Assembly: GCF_026167665.1 (NCBI RefSeq)
Contig: NZ_CP098740.1
Span: forward strand, 4,712,001 to 4,776,000
Direction of reading: 5' to 3'
Source: Streptomyces drozdowiczii
GTDB lineage: Bacteria; Actinomycetota; Actinomycetes; Streptomycetales; Streptomycetaceae
Length of the DNA stretch: 64,000 nt
In this document: positions 8,858-20,000 of the stretch, one piece after another
Layout: the number at the start of each line of letters is the position of its first letter
Numbering within the stretch: position 1 is the first letter of the stretch
Made by a program: the position numbers and the translations under genes
Notes under the pieces: generated by a model
What the model saw: the letters and a program-made list of their open reading frames with translations, nothing else
Database searches by the model: none
Told to the model about the DNA's origin: nothing

Positions 8858-10371
8858 ATGGCGGACTTCAAGCGCGAGATCGAGCGGAAGTACGAAGCCA
8901 CCGACGCCACCCGGCTGCCCGACCTGGGCCGGGTGGCCGGGGTCGGGTCCGTGGCGCACGAGGGCGCCATGGAGCTGGACGCCGTCTACTACGACACCGA
9001 CGACCTGCGCCTCGCCGCCGGAAACGTCACCCTGCGCCGCCGCACCGGGGGCTCCGACGCCGGCTGGCACCTGAAGCTCCCCGTCGCCGAGGGCGTCCGC
9101 GACGAGATCCGGGCCCCGCTCTCCGACCGCGTGCCGGCCCGCCTCACCGCCCTGATCCGCTCCCGGGTCCTGGACGCCCCCGTCGTCCCCGTCGTCCGGC
9201 TGGTCTCCGTCCGCGACGTCCACGTACTCCTGGACGGCGACGGCGCCCCGCTGGCCGAGCTGAGTGTGGACGAGGTCCTCGCCGAGCGGCTGCACGGCGG
9301 CGACCGCACCGCCGCCTGGACCGAGATCGAGGCCGAGCTCGCCGACGACGGCGACCCCGCCTTCCTCGACACCGTCGGCCGCGCGCTGGAGGAGGCGGGC
9401 ATCCGGCCCTCCACCGCCCCCTCCAAGCTGGCCCGCGCGCTGACGGAGACGGGACCGGATGCCACCCGCCCCCGGGAGGACGAACCGCGCACCGCCGGTG
9501 ACCACGTCCTGCGCTACGTACGCCGCCAGGCCGAGGCGATCGTGGCGCTCGACCCGGCCGTGCGGCGGGGGTGCCGGACTCCGTGCACAAGATGCGCGTC
9601 GCCACCCGCCGGCTGCGCAGCGCCCTGCGTACGTACCGCCGGGTCCTGGACCCCGAGGCCACCCGCCCCCTGGGCGCCGAGCTGAAGTGGCTCGCGGGGG
9701 AGCTGGGGGTCGACCGGGACCAGGAGGTCCTGGACGCCCGGCTGCGCGCCCGGCTCGCCGAGCTGCCCCGGCCGCTGGTCATCGGGCCGGCCCGGGCGCG
9801 GCTGCGGCTCCGGTCGGCGGCGGAACGCGGCGGTTCACTCCGGCGTACCACCGCCGTGCTGGACTCCGCGCGCCATCTGGACCTGCTGCGCGCCCTGGAG
9901 GCGCTGCTCGCCGCCCCGCCGCTGCTGCCCGGGGCCGCCGCGGAGCCGGGCGACGAGCTGGTCCGCGCGGTCCGCAAGGACCACAAGCGCCTCGCCGGAC
10001 GCGTGGCGCACGCCCTGGAGCTGGAGCCGGGGGCGGACCGGGACGCGGCGCTGCACAGCGCCCGCAAGGCCGCGAAGAGGGCCCGGTACGCGGCGGAGGC
10101 CGCCCGCCCCGCCCTGGGGAAACCCGCGAAGAAGGCGGCCAAGCGGCTCAAGGCCGTACAGAGCCTCCTCGGCGACCACCAGGACGGCGTCGTCGCCCGC
10201 GAGACCCTGCGCGCCCTCGCCGTACAGGCGCACGCGGCGGGGGAGCCGTCGTTCACCTGGGGACTGGTGTACGGACGCGAGGAGGCGGCCGCCGCCGCGA
10301 CCGAGCGCGAGCTGCCCGGCGTGTGGCACCGGGCGCACCGGGCCCGGATCCGGCGGTCCGCCGGAGGCTGA
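8858..10371 (+). CDS. CYTH and CHAD domain protein (frameshifted in this sequence)
   Basis: The N-terminal half begins with the CYTH triphosphate-tunnel motif EIERK at residues 6-10. The C-terminal half carries the His-rich helical CHAD signature, for example VHKMRVATRRLRSALRTYR. CYTH domains bind triphosphates or polyphosphate, and CHAD domains bind polyphosphate granules. The frame breaks at a run of five G at 9567-9571. A sixth G joins AVRRG to VPDSVHK and gives one protein of about 504 residues. Two separate ORFs meeting exactly at this homopolymer point to a sequencing loss. The enzymatic substrate is unknown. Confidence 0.9.
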
Positions 10372-10421
10372 GCAGCGAGGTACGCTGGATGGTCACCCCT
10401 GCCGGCTCTCGAAAGTTCGCG

Positions 10422-12347
10422 ATGTCTGTCGATTCGGTCTTCCCACAGCTCGAAGCTCTGCTCCCGCATGTGCAGAAGCCCATCCAGTACGTCGGCGGTG
10501 AGCTGAACTCCACCGTCAAGCCGTGGGACGAGTGCGACGTCCGCTGGGCGCTGATGTACCCGGACGCGTACGAGGTCGGGCTGCCCAACCAGGGCGTCAT
10601 GATCCTGTACGAGGTACTCAACGAGCGCCAGGGCGTCCTCGCCGAGCGCACCTACAGCGTCTGGCCGGACCTCGAAGCGCTGATGCGCGAGCACCGGGTG
10701 CCGCAGTTCACCGTGGACAGCCACCGCCCGGTCAAGGCGTTCGACGTCTTCGGGCTCAGCTTCTCCACCGAGCTGGGCTACACCAATATGCTCACCGCCC
10801 TGGACCTGGCCGGCATTCCGCTGGCCGCCGAGGACCGGGGCATCGACGACCCGATCGTGCTCGCGGGCGGCCACGCCGCGTTCAACCCGGAGCCGATCGC
10901 GGAGTTCATCGACTGCGCGGTCATCGGCGACGGCGAGCAGGCGGTCCTGGAGATCACCGAGATCGTCCGCGCCTGGAAGGCCGAGGGCCGCCCCGGGGGC
11001 CGCGAGGAGGTCCTGTTCCGCCTGGCGAGGACCGGCGGCGTGTACGTCCCCGGCTTCTACGACGTGGAGTACCTCCCGGACGGCCGTATCGGCCGCGTCG
11101 TACCGAACAAGTCGGGCGTGCCGTGGCGGGTGTCCAAGCACACCGTCATGGACCTGGACGAGTGGCCCTACCCCAAGCAGCCGCTGGTCCCGCTCGCCGA
11201 GACCGTCCACGAGCGGATGTCCGTGGAGATCTTCCGCGGCTGCACCCGCGGCTGCCGTTTCTGCCAGGCCGGCATGATCACGCGCCCCGTGCGGGAGCGA
11301 AGCATCACCGGCATCGGCGAGATGGTGGAGAAGGGCCTCAAGGCGACCGGCTTCGAGGAGGTGGGCCTGCTCTCGCTGTCCTCCGCCGACCACACCGAGA
11401 TCGGTGAGATCGCCAAGGGCCTCGCGGACCGCTACACCGAGGACAAGATCGGCCTCTCGCTGCCGTCCACCCGCGTCGACGCGTTCAACGTGGACCTGGC
11501 CAACGAGCTGACCCGCAACGGCCGCCGCTCCGGTCTCACCTTCGCCCCCGAGGGCGGCTCCGAGCGCATGCGCAAGGTCATCAACAAGATGGTCTCGGAG
11601 GAGGACCTGATCCGCACGGTCGCCACCGCGTACGGCAACGGCTGGCGCCAGGTGAAGCTGTACTTCATGTGCGGGCTGCCCACCGAGACCGACGAGGACG
11701 TCCTCCAGATCGGCGACATGGCGGTCAACGTGATCGCCAAGGGCCGCGAGGTCTCCGGCCAGAACGACATCCGCTGCACGGTCTCCATCGGCGGCTTCGT
11801 ACCCAAGCCGCACACCCCGTTCCAGTGGGCGCCGCAGCTCTCCGCCGAGGAGACCGACGCCCGGCTCGGCAAGCTCCGGGACAAGATCCGCGGCGACAAG
11901 AAGTACGGCCGCTCGATCGGTTTCCGCTACCACGACGGCAAGCCCGGCATCGTGGAGGGCCTGCTCTCGCGCGGCGACCGTCGCGTCGGCTCCGTCATCC
12001 GCGCGGTCTACGAGGCCGGCGGCCGGTTCGACGGCTGGCGCGAGTACTTCAGCTACGACCTGTGGATGAAGAGCGCCGAGGCGACCCTGCCGGAGTTCGG
12101 CGTGGACGTCGACTGGTACACCACCCGTGAGCGGACCTACGAGGAGGTCCTGCCCTGGGACCACCTGGACTCGGGCCTCGACAAGGACTGGCTCTGGGAG
12201 GACTGGCAGGACGCGCTGGACGAGACCGAGGTCGAGGACTGCCGCTGGACGCCGTGCTTCGACTGCGGGGTGTGCCCGCAGATGGACACCAGCATCCAGA
12301 TCGGCCCGACCGGCAAGAAGCTCCTGCCGCTGACGGTCGTGAAGTGA
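10422..12347 (+). CDS. TIGR03960-type radical SAM protein with B12-binding-like N-terminus
   Basis: This 641-residue protein has an N-terminal cobalamin-binding-like domain (about residues 30-200). The radical SAM cluster motif CTRGCRFC follows near residues 274-281. A further Cys group, CFDCGVC, lies close to the C-terminus. Its reaction is not established. It is habitually encoded beside the DUF2344 protein found two genes downstream; in some bacteria the two are fused, which implies a joint role. I chose the ATG at 10422 because it gives the usual MSVDSVFPQ start. An ATG at 10390 is also in frame. Confidence 0.92.
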   Translation: MSVDSVFPQLEALLPHVQKPIQYVGGELNSTVKPWDECDVRWALMYPDAYEVGLPNQGVMILYEVLNERQGVLAERTYSVWPDLEALMREHRVPQFTVDSHRPVKAFDVFGLSFSTELGYTNMLTALDLAGIPLAAEDRGIDDPIVLAGGHAAFNPEPIAEFIDCAVIGDGEQAVLEITEIVRAWKAEGRPGGREEVLFRLARTGGVYVPGFYDVEYLPDGRIGRVVPNKSGVPWRVSKHTVMDLDEWPYPKQPLVPLAETVHERMSVEIFRGCTRGCRFCQAGMITRPVRERSITGIGEMVEKGLKATGFEEVGLLSLSSADHTEIGEIAKGLADRYTEDKIGLSLPSTRVDAFNVDLANELTRNGRRSGLTFAPEGGSERMRKVINKMVSEEDLIRTVATAYGNGWRQVKLYFMCGLPTETDEDVLQIGDMAVNVIAKGREVSGQNDIRCTVSIGGFVPKPHTPFQWAPQLSAEETDARLGKLRDKIRGDKKYGRSIGFRYHDGKPGIVEGLLSRGDRRVGSVIRAVYEAGGRFDGWREYFSYDLWMKSAEATLPEFGVDVDWYTTRERTYEEVLPWDHLDSGLDKDWLWEDWQDALDETEVEDCRWTPCFDCGVCPQMDTSIQIGPTGKKLLPLTVVK

Positions 12348-12384
12348 GCCGCGAAGTGATCGCGGGCGTGTGACAGCTCGGTGA

Positions 12385-12423
12385 CGAAGGCCCGGTCCGG
12401 GGAAACTCCCGGCCGGGCCTTCG
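12385..12423 (+). terminator. Hairpin terminator after the radical SAM gene
   Basis: CGAAGGCCCGG at 12385-12395 pairs with CCGGGCCTTCG at 12413-12423. The hairpin lies just before the start of the next gene. Confidence 0.75.
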
Positions 12424-12436
12424 CGTCATCAGGTGC

Positions 12437-13630
12437 ATGGAACAGGGAAAGCACCGGGCACCCGCGGAGTACGGCGCCCACCAGGCGCCCGCGCACTACG
12501 AGGGCGGCGACGGCTGCCTCACCACGCTCATCCGGATCCCGGTCCGGATCGTGGTGCTCCTTGTCGTCCTGCCGGTCCGGATGGTGTGGGACGCCCTCGC
12601 CGTCACCGCGAGGGCCGCCGAACGGGTGCTGTTCCGCCCGCTCGGACGCGCCCTGGCCCGGCTGTTCGACATGCTGTGGCGGTACGTGTGCGTGCCGCTC
12701 GGGCACGCGCTGGCCTGGCTCGTCCGGGCCCTCTTCGTCTGGCCATGGGTCGCGCTCTGGCGTTACGTCGTGGTGCCCGTGGTCCGGTACGGGATCGTGC
12801 TGCCGCTCCAATGGGCGTACGCGCACCTGCTCACCCCGCTCGGACACGGGCTGCGGTGGCTGTACCGGGAGGTGCTGGTCCCGGCGGGGCGATGGCTGGG
12901 GGCCGCCCTGAAGTGGCTGCTCGCCGTGGTGTTCGTGATGCCGGTGGTGCTGCTGTGGCGGTATGTCCTGGTGCCCGTCGGGCTCGCCGTTGGCTGGCTG
13001 GTCCGGTACCTCGTGGTGATCCCGCTCGTCTGGGTGTACCGGAACGTGCTCACCCCGCTGGGACACGGCATCGCGTGGGCGCTGGATCTGGTGATCCGGG
13101 GCATCGAGGCGTTCTTCCGGGGCATCGGCATCGCCGTGCGGTGGCTCGTCGTCGTGCTTCTCGTCACGCCCGTCGTCCGGGTGTACCGGCACGTCCTGAC
13201 CCCGATCGGCCGGGAGGTCGCCGCCGCGCTCGGCATCGCCTGGCGGGTCGCCGGATACCTCTCCCGGGCGGTCGGCCGGGCGCTCGCCTGGCTCGCCCGG
13301 AACCTGATCGCCGCGCCGGTGCGCTGGGCCTACCGCACGGTGTGCGTCCCGGTCGGCCACTTCGTGCGCGACGCCTTCCTGGCACCCGCCGGACGGGCCC
13401 TGCGCGCGGTGGGCCGCACGGCCCGCCAGACGCTGCGCACGGCCCGGGAAACGGTCCGCCGGGCCAGGCGCGACGCCTGGCGCGCCCTGGTCGGCGCGCC
13501 CGCCGAACCCGAGCCCGGGGAACCCGGAAGCCCCCTTGCGCGTACTCTGGGTAGTGCAACGACCGTGCCCAGCGCGGCACCAGGACCAGAGTTCGCCCCG
13601 CTCCCGGAGAAATCCGCACAGCAGGGGTGA
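12437..13630 (+). CDS. Repeat-built hydrophobic membrane protein of unknown function
   Basis: I do not recognise a functional family. The 397-residue protein has a short polar N-terminus and a long region (about residues 28-310) made of a recurring unit. The unit starts (W/Y)R-x-V-(L/C/V)-(V/T)-P-(V/L)-G, is followed by a hydrophobic helix, and is seen about eight times. A basic amphipathic segment near 320-350 and a Pro/Ser-rich acidic tail follow. Aromatic and Arg residues recur at helix borders, suggesting many short membrane or interfacial helices. It sits between the radical SAM and DUF2344 genes on the same strand. Confidence 0.8.
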   Translation: MEQGKHRAPAEYGAHQAPAHYEGGDGCLTTLIRIPVRIVVLLVVLPVRMVWDALAVTARAAERVLFRPLGRALARLFDMLWRYVCVPLGHALAWLVRALFVWPWVALWRYVVVPVVRYGIVLPLQWAYAHLLTPLGHGLRWLYREVLVPAGRWLGAALKWLLAVVFVMPVVLLWRYVLVPVGLAVGWLVRYLVVIPLVWVYRNVLTPLGHGIAWALDLVIRGIEAFFRGIGIAVRWLVVVLLVTPVVRVYRHVLTPIGREVAAALGIAWRVAGYLSRAVGRALAWLARNLIAAPVRWAYRTVCVPVGHFVRDAFLAPAGRALRAVGRTARQTLRTARETVRRARRDAWRALVGAPAEPEPGEPGSPLARTLGSATTVPSAAPGPEFAPLPEKSAQQG

Positions 13631-13709
13631 GCCGGACCGGGGCCCCGGGCCACCCGCATTTCGAGGGCGGCGCGCCACCGCGCCCGCCCCGCACCGAGGA
13701 GAAGAACCA

Positions 13710-14534
13710 CTGGGCAAGCGACAGCCCGAAGGCCCGCCGCCCGCACCGGCGGTGCAGCGCATCCGACTGCGCTACACCAAGCGCGGCCGCCTCCGGTTCA
13801 CCAGCCACCGCGACTTCCAGCGTGCCTTCGAGCGGGCGCTGCGCCGCTCCCAGGTGCCCATGGCCTACTCGGCGGGCTTCACCCCCCACCCCAAGGTGTC
13901 GTACGCCAACGCCGCCCCCACCGGTACGGGCAGCGAGGCCGAGTTCCTGGAGATCGCGCTCACCGAGCCCCGTGACCCGGGCGTCCTGCGTGAGCTGCTC
14001 AACGACTCCATGCCGGACGGCCTGGACATCACGGACGCCGTCGAGGCCCGCACCTCGGGTCTCGCCGACCGGCTGACCGCCTCCATCTGGGAGATCCGCC
14101 TCGACGGGGTGACCCCGGAGGACGCGGAGAAGGCCGTGTCCGCCTTCAACGCGGCGGAGACCGTCGAGGTCGAGCGCCGTACGAAGAACGGCATGCGGGC
14201 CTTCGACGCCCGTTCCGCCGTGGTCGACCTCCGGACCCTCGATCTTCCGGCCGATAGGCCCGGTGACAGGGCCTGTGCGATACTGCGGCTGGTTGTTCGG
14301 CACGTAACACCTGCCGTACGGCCTGACGACGTCCTGTCCGGTCTCCGCGTTGTGGCCGACCTGGCGCCGCCGGTCCCCGCAGCGGTGACCAGGCTGGCGC
14401 AGGGGCTCTTCGACGAGGAGTCCGGCACGGTGACCGACCCGCTCGCGCCCGACCGCGAGGCAGCCCCGGCCGCATCAACCACGGCCACCGGGACCGCCGT
14501 CGCGACGGCGCCCGAAGGTGCAGGTACCGCGTAA
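13710..14534 (+). CDS. DUF2344 / TIGR03936 radical SAM-associated protein, probable CTG start
   Basis: The conserved core begins [20 protein letters not shown] and continues with [22 protein letters not shown], which identifies the DUF2344 family. It partners the upstream TIGR03960 protein; their joint reaction is unproven. Conserved residues begin before the first GTG (13752), and a GAGGAGAAG ribosome-binding site lies eight bases before a CTG at 13710. CTG is therefore the best start and gives 274 residues. The C-terminal 40 residues are a low-complexity Ala/Thr tail. rne follows after a 230-base leader in which I see no gene. Confidence 0.9.
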   Translation: MGKRQPEGPPPAPAVQRIRLRYTKRGRLRFTSHRDFQRAFERALRRSQVPMAYSAGFTPHPKVSYANAAPTGTGSEAEFLEIALTEPRDPGVLRELLNDSMPDGLDITDAVEARTSGLADRLTASIWEIRLDGVTPEDAEKAVSAFNAAETVEVERRTKNGMRAFDARSAVVDLRTLDLPADRPGDRACAILRLVVRHVTPAVRPDDVLSGLRVVADLAPPVPAAVTRLAQGLFDEESGTVTDPLAPDREAAPAASTTATGTAVATAPEGAGTA

Positions 14535-14764
14535 GGCGGTCGTCGTAGCGCAGCCCTCGCGCTCGGGAGCCACCTGGGCCGGGCCGCGCGCTGACCCATA
14601 AGACTTTCGCCAGGCCGTCCGCACACCGCGTACGGAACCGGCGAGCCAAGATTCAGCTCCCGTGCGGCGCCCGCGCCCCGGACGGCGGTGCCGCGGCCAC
14701 CCGCGGACCGAGCCGGACCGGAATCAGGTGCGGCGCCCGGGAGCGCGACGGGAGAAACGCCCGC

Positions 14765-17700
14765 ATGCCCCAGCCGAACGAACCCGGCACCGCCGGGAAC
14801 GCCGAAGACAACAACACCCCGGGGACAAGCTCCCCCGCGCCGCAGGCGCCGCGCCGCCTCCCGCCCCGCCGGCCCGCCGTCGGCCGGGGCGCAGGCCGCC
14901 ACCGACGCGCCGGCCATACCGGCCGTTGACGCCGCAGAGTCCCCGAGCACGGAGCCGGCCGCCGAGGCCGCCCCCGCCCGCCCCCGCCGCCGCGCGGTCC
15001 GCAAGGCCACCTCCCCGGCCGGCGCGCCGCAGGCCGCCGAGCAGGCCGGGACCGTGGAGCCCGTGACCCCCGAGCCGGCCGCCGCCGAGCCCGTGGCGGA
15101 GCCCGCCACCGAGGCCCCCCGCCGCCGCCGTGCCGTGCGCAAGGCCACGTCCCCGAGCGGTGCGCCCAAGGCCGCCGAGCCGGCCGAGACCGTTGAGGAG
15201 GCCCCCGTCGTGGAGAGCCCCGAGCCCGCCGCCGAGAGCGCCGCCCCGGCCCGCCCGCGCCGCCGCGCCGTCCGCAAGGCCACCTCGCCCGCCGGTGCGC
15301 CCAAGGCCGCCGAGCCGGTCGAGATCGTCGAGGAGGCCCCCGTGGCCGAGCCCGTCGCGGAGCCGGCCGCCGAGCCCGTCGCCGAGGCCCCCCGCCGCCG
15401 CCGTGCCGTGCGCAAGGCCACCTCGCCCGCCGGTGCGCCGAAGGCCGCCGAGATCGTGACGGAGGCCGAGGAGGCCCCGGAGCCCGCCGCCGAGCCGGCC
15501 GCCGAGGCCGCTCCCGAGCCCGCCGAGGCCCCCGTGGCCGCACCCGCCGCAGGGCCTCCGCCCCGGCCGGTGCCCCGCAGACCGCCCCGGTGGCGCCCGC
15601 TGCCGAAGAGACCGAAGAGGCCGAGGAGACCGACGAGGTCACCGAGACGGCCCAGGCCCCCGAGCCGGCCGCCGAGCCCGCCGAGGCGCCCCGTGGCCGC
15701 CGCCGCGCCACCCGTCGGGCCTCGTCCCCGGCCGGTGCGCCGAAGGCCGCCGACGAGCAGCCCGCCGAGGCCGCCCAGACCGGCGAGAGCCTGCCCGAGG
15801 CCGCCGTGGAGGAGCTGGCCGCCGAGCCCGTCGAGGTCGAGGAGGCCGCCCCGCGCGGCCGTCAGCGCCGCCGGGCCACCGCCGCCGCCGGCCGCCCCGA
15901 GTTCACCGCCGAGCCGGAGGAGCCCGCGCGCCGCGGCCGTCGGGCCACCCGCCCGGCCGTCGCCGTCTTCCAGGCGCCGGTCTTCGCCGAGCCGATGTTC
16001 CAGACCCCGGAGACCGCGGCAGCCGCCGCGGCCGCCGCCTCGCACGAGGAGCCCGAGGACGAGGCCGCCCCGGTCCGCGAGGAGGCGCCCGCGCCCGCCG
16101 AGACCGCGTCGCAGGGCGGTTCGCGCCGCCGTCGCCGCCGTCGCGGTGAGGCCGCCGAGGCCGACACCACCGAGACCGTGACCGCCGCCCCGGCGCAGGA
16201 GCAGGCCGAGGACGAGCAGGAGCCGGAGGCCGCCGCCGAGGCCGAGCAGGACGGCGAGGACACCGACGAGTACGGCGACCGCCCGTCGCGCCGCCGTCGC
16301 CGGGGCGGCCGTCGCCGTCGCCGGGGCGAGGCCGCCGAGGACGAGGGCGCCGAGCAGCAGGCGGACGACGAGCACGCCGACCGGGCCGAGGACGAGCCCG
16401 AGGCCGCCCAGGAGCCCGCCGACGAGGCGGACGACGAGGACGACGAGCGCGAGTCCGCCGCCTCCGGCACGAGCAGCAGCCGCCGTCGCCGGCGCCGCCG
16501 TCGTCGCAGCGGTGACGCGGTGGCCGACGGGGAGAACGGCTCGGACGACCCGGAGCGCACCGTCGTCAAGGTCCGCGAGCCCCGCAAGAAGGAGGAGCGG
16601 GAGCCCGGCACCGGCTTCGACGAGGTCCAGTCCATCAAGGGCTCGACCCGCATGGAGGCCAAGAAGCAGCGCCGCCGCGAGGGCCGCGAGCAGGGCCGCC
16701 GCCGGGTGCCGATCATCACCGAGGCCGAGTTCCTGGCGCGCCGCGAGGCCGTCGAGCGCGTCATGGTCGTCCGCCAGAGCGGCGAGCGCACCCAGATCGG
16801 CGTCCTCGAGGACAACGTGCTCGTGGAGCACTACGTCAACAAGGAGCAGGCCACCAGCTACGTCGGCAACGTCTACCTGGGCAAGGTCCAGAACGTGCTG
16901 CCGTCCATGGAGGCCGCCTTCGTGGACATCGGCAAGGGCCGCAACGCCGTCCTGTACGCCGGTGAGGTCAACTTCGAGGCGCTCGGCATGGCCCACGGGC
17001 CCCGCCGTATCGAGACCGCGCTCAAGTCCGGCCAGTCCGTCCTGGTGCAGGTCACCAAGGACCCGATCGGCCACAAGGGCGCCCGCCTGACCAGCCAGGT
17101 CTCGCTGCCCGGCCGCTACCTCGTCTACGTGCCCGAGGGCTCGATGACCGGGATCAGCCGCAAGCTGCCCGACACCGAGCGCGCCCGGCTCAAGACCATC
17201 CTCAAGAAGATCGTCCCCGAGGACGCGGGCGTCATCGTGCGCACCGCCGCCGAGGGCGCGAGCGAGGACGAGCTGCGCCGTGACGTCGAGCGCCTCCAGC
17301 AGCAGTGGGAGGACATCCAGAAGAAGGCGAAGGGCACCGGCAACTCCAACGCCCCGACCCTCCTGTACGGCGAGCCGGACATGACCGTCCGGGTCGTCCG
17401 GGACATCTTCAACGAGGACTTCTCCAAGGTCATCGTCAGCGGCGACGACGCGTGGGAGACCATCCACGGCTACGTCTCGCACGTAGCGCCCGACCTGACG
17501 GACCGGCTGTCGCGGTGGACCTCCGAGGTCGACATCTTCGCGACGTACCGGATCGACGAGCAGCTGATGAAGGCGCTGGACCGCAAGGTCTACCTGCCGA
17601 GCGGCGGCTCGCTGGTGATCGACAAGACCGAGGCCATGGTCGTGGTCGACGTCAACACCGGCAAGTTCACCGGCCAGGGCGGCAACCTGGAGGAGACGGT

Positions 17701-18946
17701 CACCAAGAACAACCTGGAGGCGGCCGAGGAGATCGTGCGCCAGCTGCGGCTGCGCGACCTCGGCGGCATCGTGGTGGTCGACTTCATCGACATGGTGCTG
17801 GAGTCCAACCGGGACCTGGTGCTGCGCCGCCTGCTGGAGTGCCTGGGCCGCGACCGTACGAAGCACCAGGTCGCCGAGGTGACCTCGCTGGGGCTGGTCC
17901 AGATGACCCGCAAGCGGGTCGGCCAGGGGCTGCTGGAGTCCTTCTCCGAGACCTGCGTCCACTGCAACGGCCGCGGTGTCATCGTCCACATGGAGCAGCC
18001 CGCGTCCACGGGCGGCGGTGGCGGCGGCAAGCGCTCGAAGAAGCGGCGCGGCGGCGGTCCGGACCACGACCACGGCCACGAGCACGACCACGCCCCGGAG
18101 CACACCGAGGCCGAGACCGAGGCCGAGGTGGCGGCGGAGGTCGCCGCGCCGGTGGCCCTGCCCGAGCCCGAGTTCGTCCCGGACGAGGAGCTGTACAGCA
18201 GCGCCGCCGAGGCCGAGGCAGCCGCCACCCGCGGCCGCGGCCGCCGTCGGGCGACCCGCAAGGCATCGGCCCCGGCCGGCGCCCCGAAGTCCGCGCCCGC
18301 CCCGGCGGCGGAGATCGTGGAGCCGGAGCCCGTCGCGGCCCCGGAGCCGGTGGCCGACGAGGCTCCCGCCGAGGCCCCGCAGGGCCGGACGCGCCGTCGG
18401 GCGACCCGGAAGGCGACCGCCCCGGCGGGCTCGCCGGCCCCGGCCGAGGCGACCGTGACCGAGGCGGCCCCGGCGGAACCGGCCGAGCCCGCGCCGGCCG
18501 CCGCCGAGCCGGACGCCGGGCCCGACCCGGTGGCCGCCGAGGACCCGGTGGTCGAGGCGTCGCACGCCGAGGCCCCGGCCGAGGAGCCGGCCGCGCCGCC
18601 GCGTGTCCGGCGCCGCGCCACCCGCAAGGTCAGCGCCCCCGCCGGCTCCCCGGCGGGCGCCGAGGAAGCCGCGATCGTCGTGGTGGAGACCCCTGAGGCC
18701 CCCGAGTCCTCCGAGGCCTCCGAGGCCGCCGAGGCCGCCGAGGCCGAGGCCGAAGCGGCTCCGGCCAAGAAGGCGGCCCGCAAGACCGCCAAGAAGGCCA
18801 CGGCCAAGAAGGCGGCCGTCAAGAAGACCGCGGCCAAGAAGACGGCCGCGAAGAAGACGACGGCCAAGAAGGCGGCGGCGAAGAAGACGGTGGCGGCGGA
18901 GCAGCAGACCGCCCCGGCCGTCACGGCCACGGCCGACGAGGACTGA
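14765..18946 (+). CDS. rne: Ribonuclease E/G family protein (three probable homopolymer frameshifts in the N-terminal region)
   Basis: RNase E/G cuts single-stranded mRNA and rRNA precursors. The catalytic core begins with an S1-like region ([21 protein letters not shown]), reaches the metal-binding DVNTGKFTG, and contains a Zn-link CVHC. The N-terminal arm repeats [23 protein letters not shown] units. The C-terminal arm has a His-rich stretch, more such units and a lysine tail of AKK/AAKKT repeats. From the ATG at 14765 the frame holds only if one G is added at 14821-14824, one C at 14832-14836 and one C at 15529-15533. Uncorrected, the intact frame starts only around 15590. Arms of this kind are typical of Streptomyces RNase E. 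Confidence 0.9.
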
Positions 18947-19045
18947 TCCGCCTCGCGTGACACGGTCCGGCCGGTCCCCCTCCCGGGACCGGCCGGGCCG
19001 CGTCACGGCGCCGGGACCTCCCGCCCCCGACACGAAAGCCCCCAC

Positions 19046-19936
19046 ATGCGCAAGATCCAGAAGGCCGTCATACCGGCCGCCGGGCTCGGCACCCGGTTCC
19101 TGCCCGCGACGAAGGCGACTCCCAAGGAGATGCTGCCGGTCGTGGACAAGCCGGCGATCCAGTACGTCGTGGAGGAGGCCGCCGCCGCGGGGCTGAACGA
19201 CGTCCTGATGATCACCGGGCGCAACAAGCGCGCGCTGGAGGACCACTTCGACCGGAACTACGAGCTGGAGTCGGCGCTGACCCGCAAGGGCGACGCCGAG
19301 CGGCTGGTCCGGGTCCAGGAGTCGAGCGAGCTCGCGACCATGCACTACGTCCGCCAGGGCGACCCGCGCGGCCTCGGCCACGCCGTCCTGTGCGCGGAGC
19401 CCCATGTGGGCGACGAGCCCTTCGCGGTGCTCCTGGGCGACGACCTGATCGACCCGCGCGACCCGCTGCTGACCCGGATGACCGGGATCCAGGAGCGCGA
19501 GGGCGGCAGCGTCGTCGCGCTGATGGAGGTGGCGCCCGAACAGAGCCACCTCTACGGCTGCGCGGCGGTGGAGCCCACCGCCGAGGACGGCATCGTCCGG
19601 GTCACCGGCCTGGTCGAGAAGCCGGAGCCGGGCGACGCGCCCAGCAACCTCGCGGTCATCGGCCGCTATGTCCTGGACCCCGCCGTCTTCGCCGTACTGC
19701 GCGAGACCGAGCCGGGCCGGGGCGGCGAGATCCAGCTGACCGACGCGCTCCAGCAGCTCGCCGCCGACGAGAAGCTCGGCGGCCCGGTGCACGGCGTGGT
19801 CTTCCGGGGCCGGCGCTACGACACCGGCGACCGCGGCGACTATCTGCGGGCCATCGTCCGCCTCGCCTGCGAGCGCGAGGACCTGGGCCCCGACTTCCGT
19901 ACCTGGCTGCGTGACTACGTGGCCTCGGAACTCTGA
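19046..19936 (+). CDS. galU: UTP-glucose-1-phosphate uridylyltransferase
   Basis: GalU makes UDP-glucose from UTP and glucose 1-phosphate. The nucleotide-binding signature [19 protein letters not shown] is near the N-terminus. LLGDDLID and [11 protein letters not shown] follow, and the length (296 residues) is normal. It starts 99 bases after rne and is followed on the same strand by a second nucleotidyltransferase and a G1P dehydrogenase. This links it to wall-polymer precursor supply rather than RNA decay. Streptomyces often carry another galU elsewhere, so this may be a second copy. Confidence 0.93.
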   Translation: MRKIQKAVIPAAGLGTRFLPATKATPKEMLPVVDKPAIQYVVEEAAAAGLNDVLMITGRNKRALEDHFDRNYELESALTRKGDAERLVRVQESSELATMHYVRQGDPRGLGHAVLCAEPHVGDEPFAVLLGDDLIDPRDPLLTRMTGIQEREGGSVVALMEVAPEQSHLYGCAAVEPTAEDGIVRVTGLVEKPEPGDAPSNLAVIGRYVLDPAVFAVLRETEPGRGGEIQLTDALQQLAADEKLGGPVHGVVFRGRRYDTGDRGDYLRAIVRLACEREDLGPDFRTWLRDYVASEL

Positions 19937-20000
19937 CCCGCCCGCCGGGCCCCGCACCCCTGATCCGAGACACCCGCACCACCGCACCGAGGAGAACCCC

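Noticed and set aside
14765..15900. CRISPR-like repeats in the rne 5' part
   Set aside because: The repeats are in-frame coding modules with variable linkers, not uniform repeat-spacer units.
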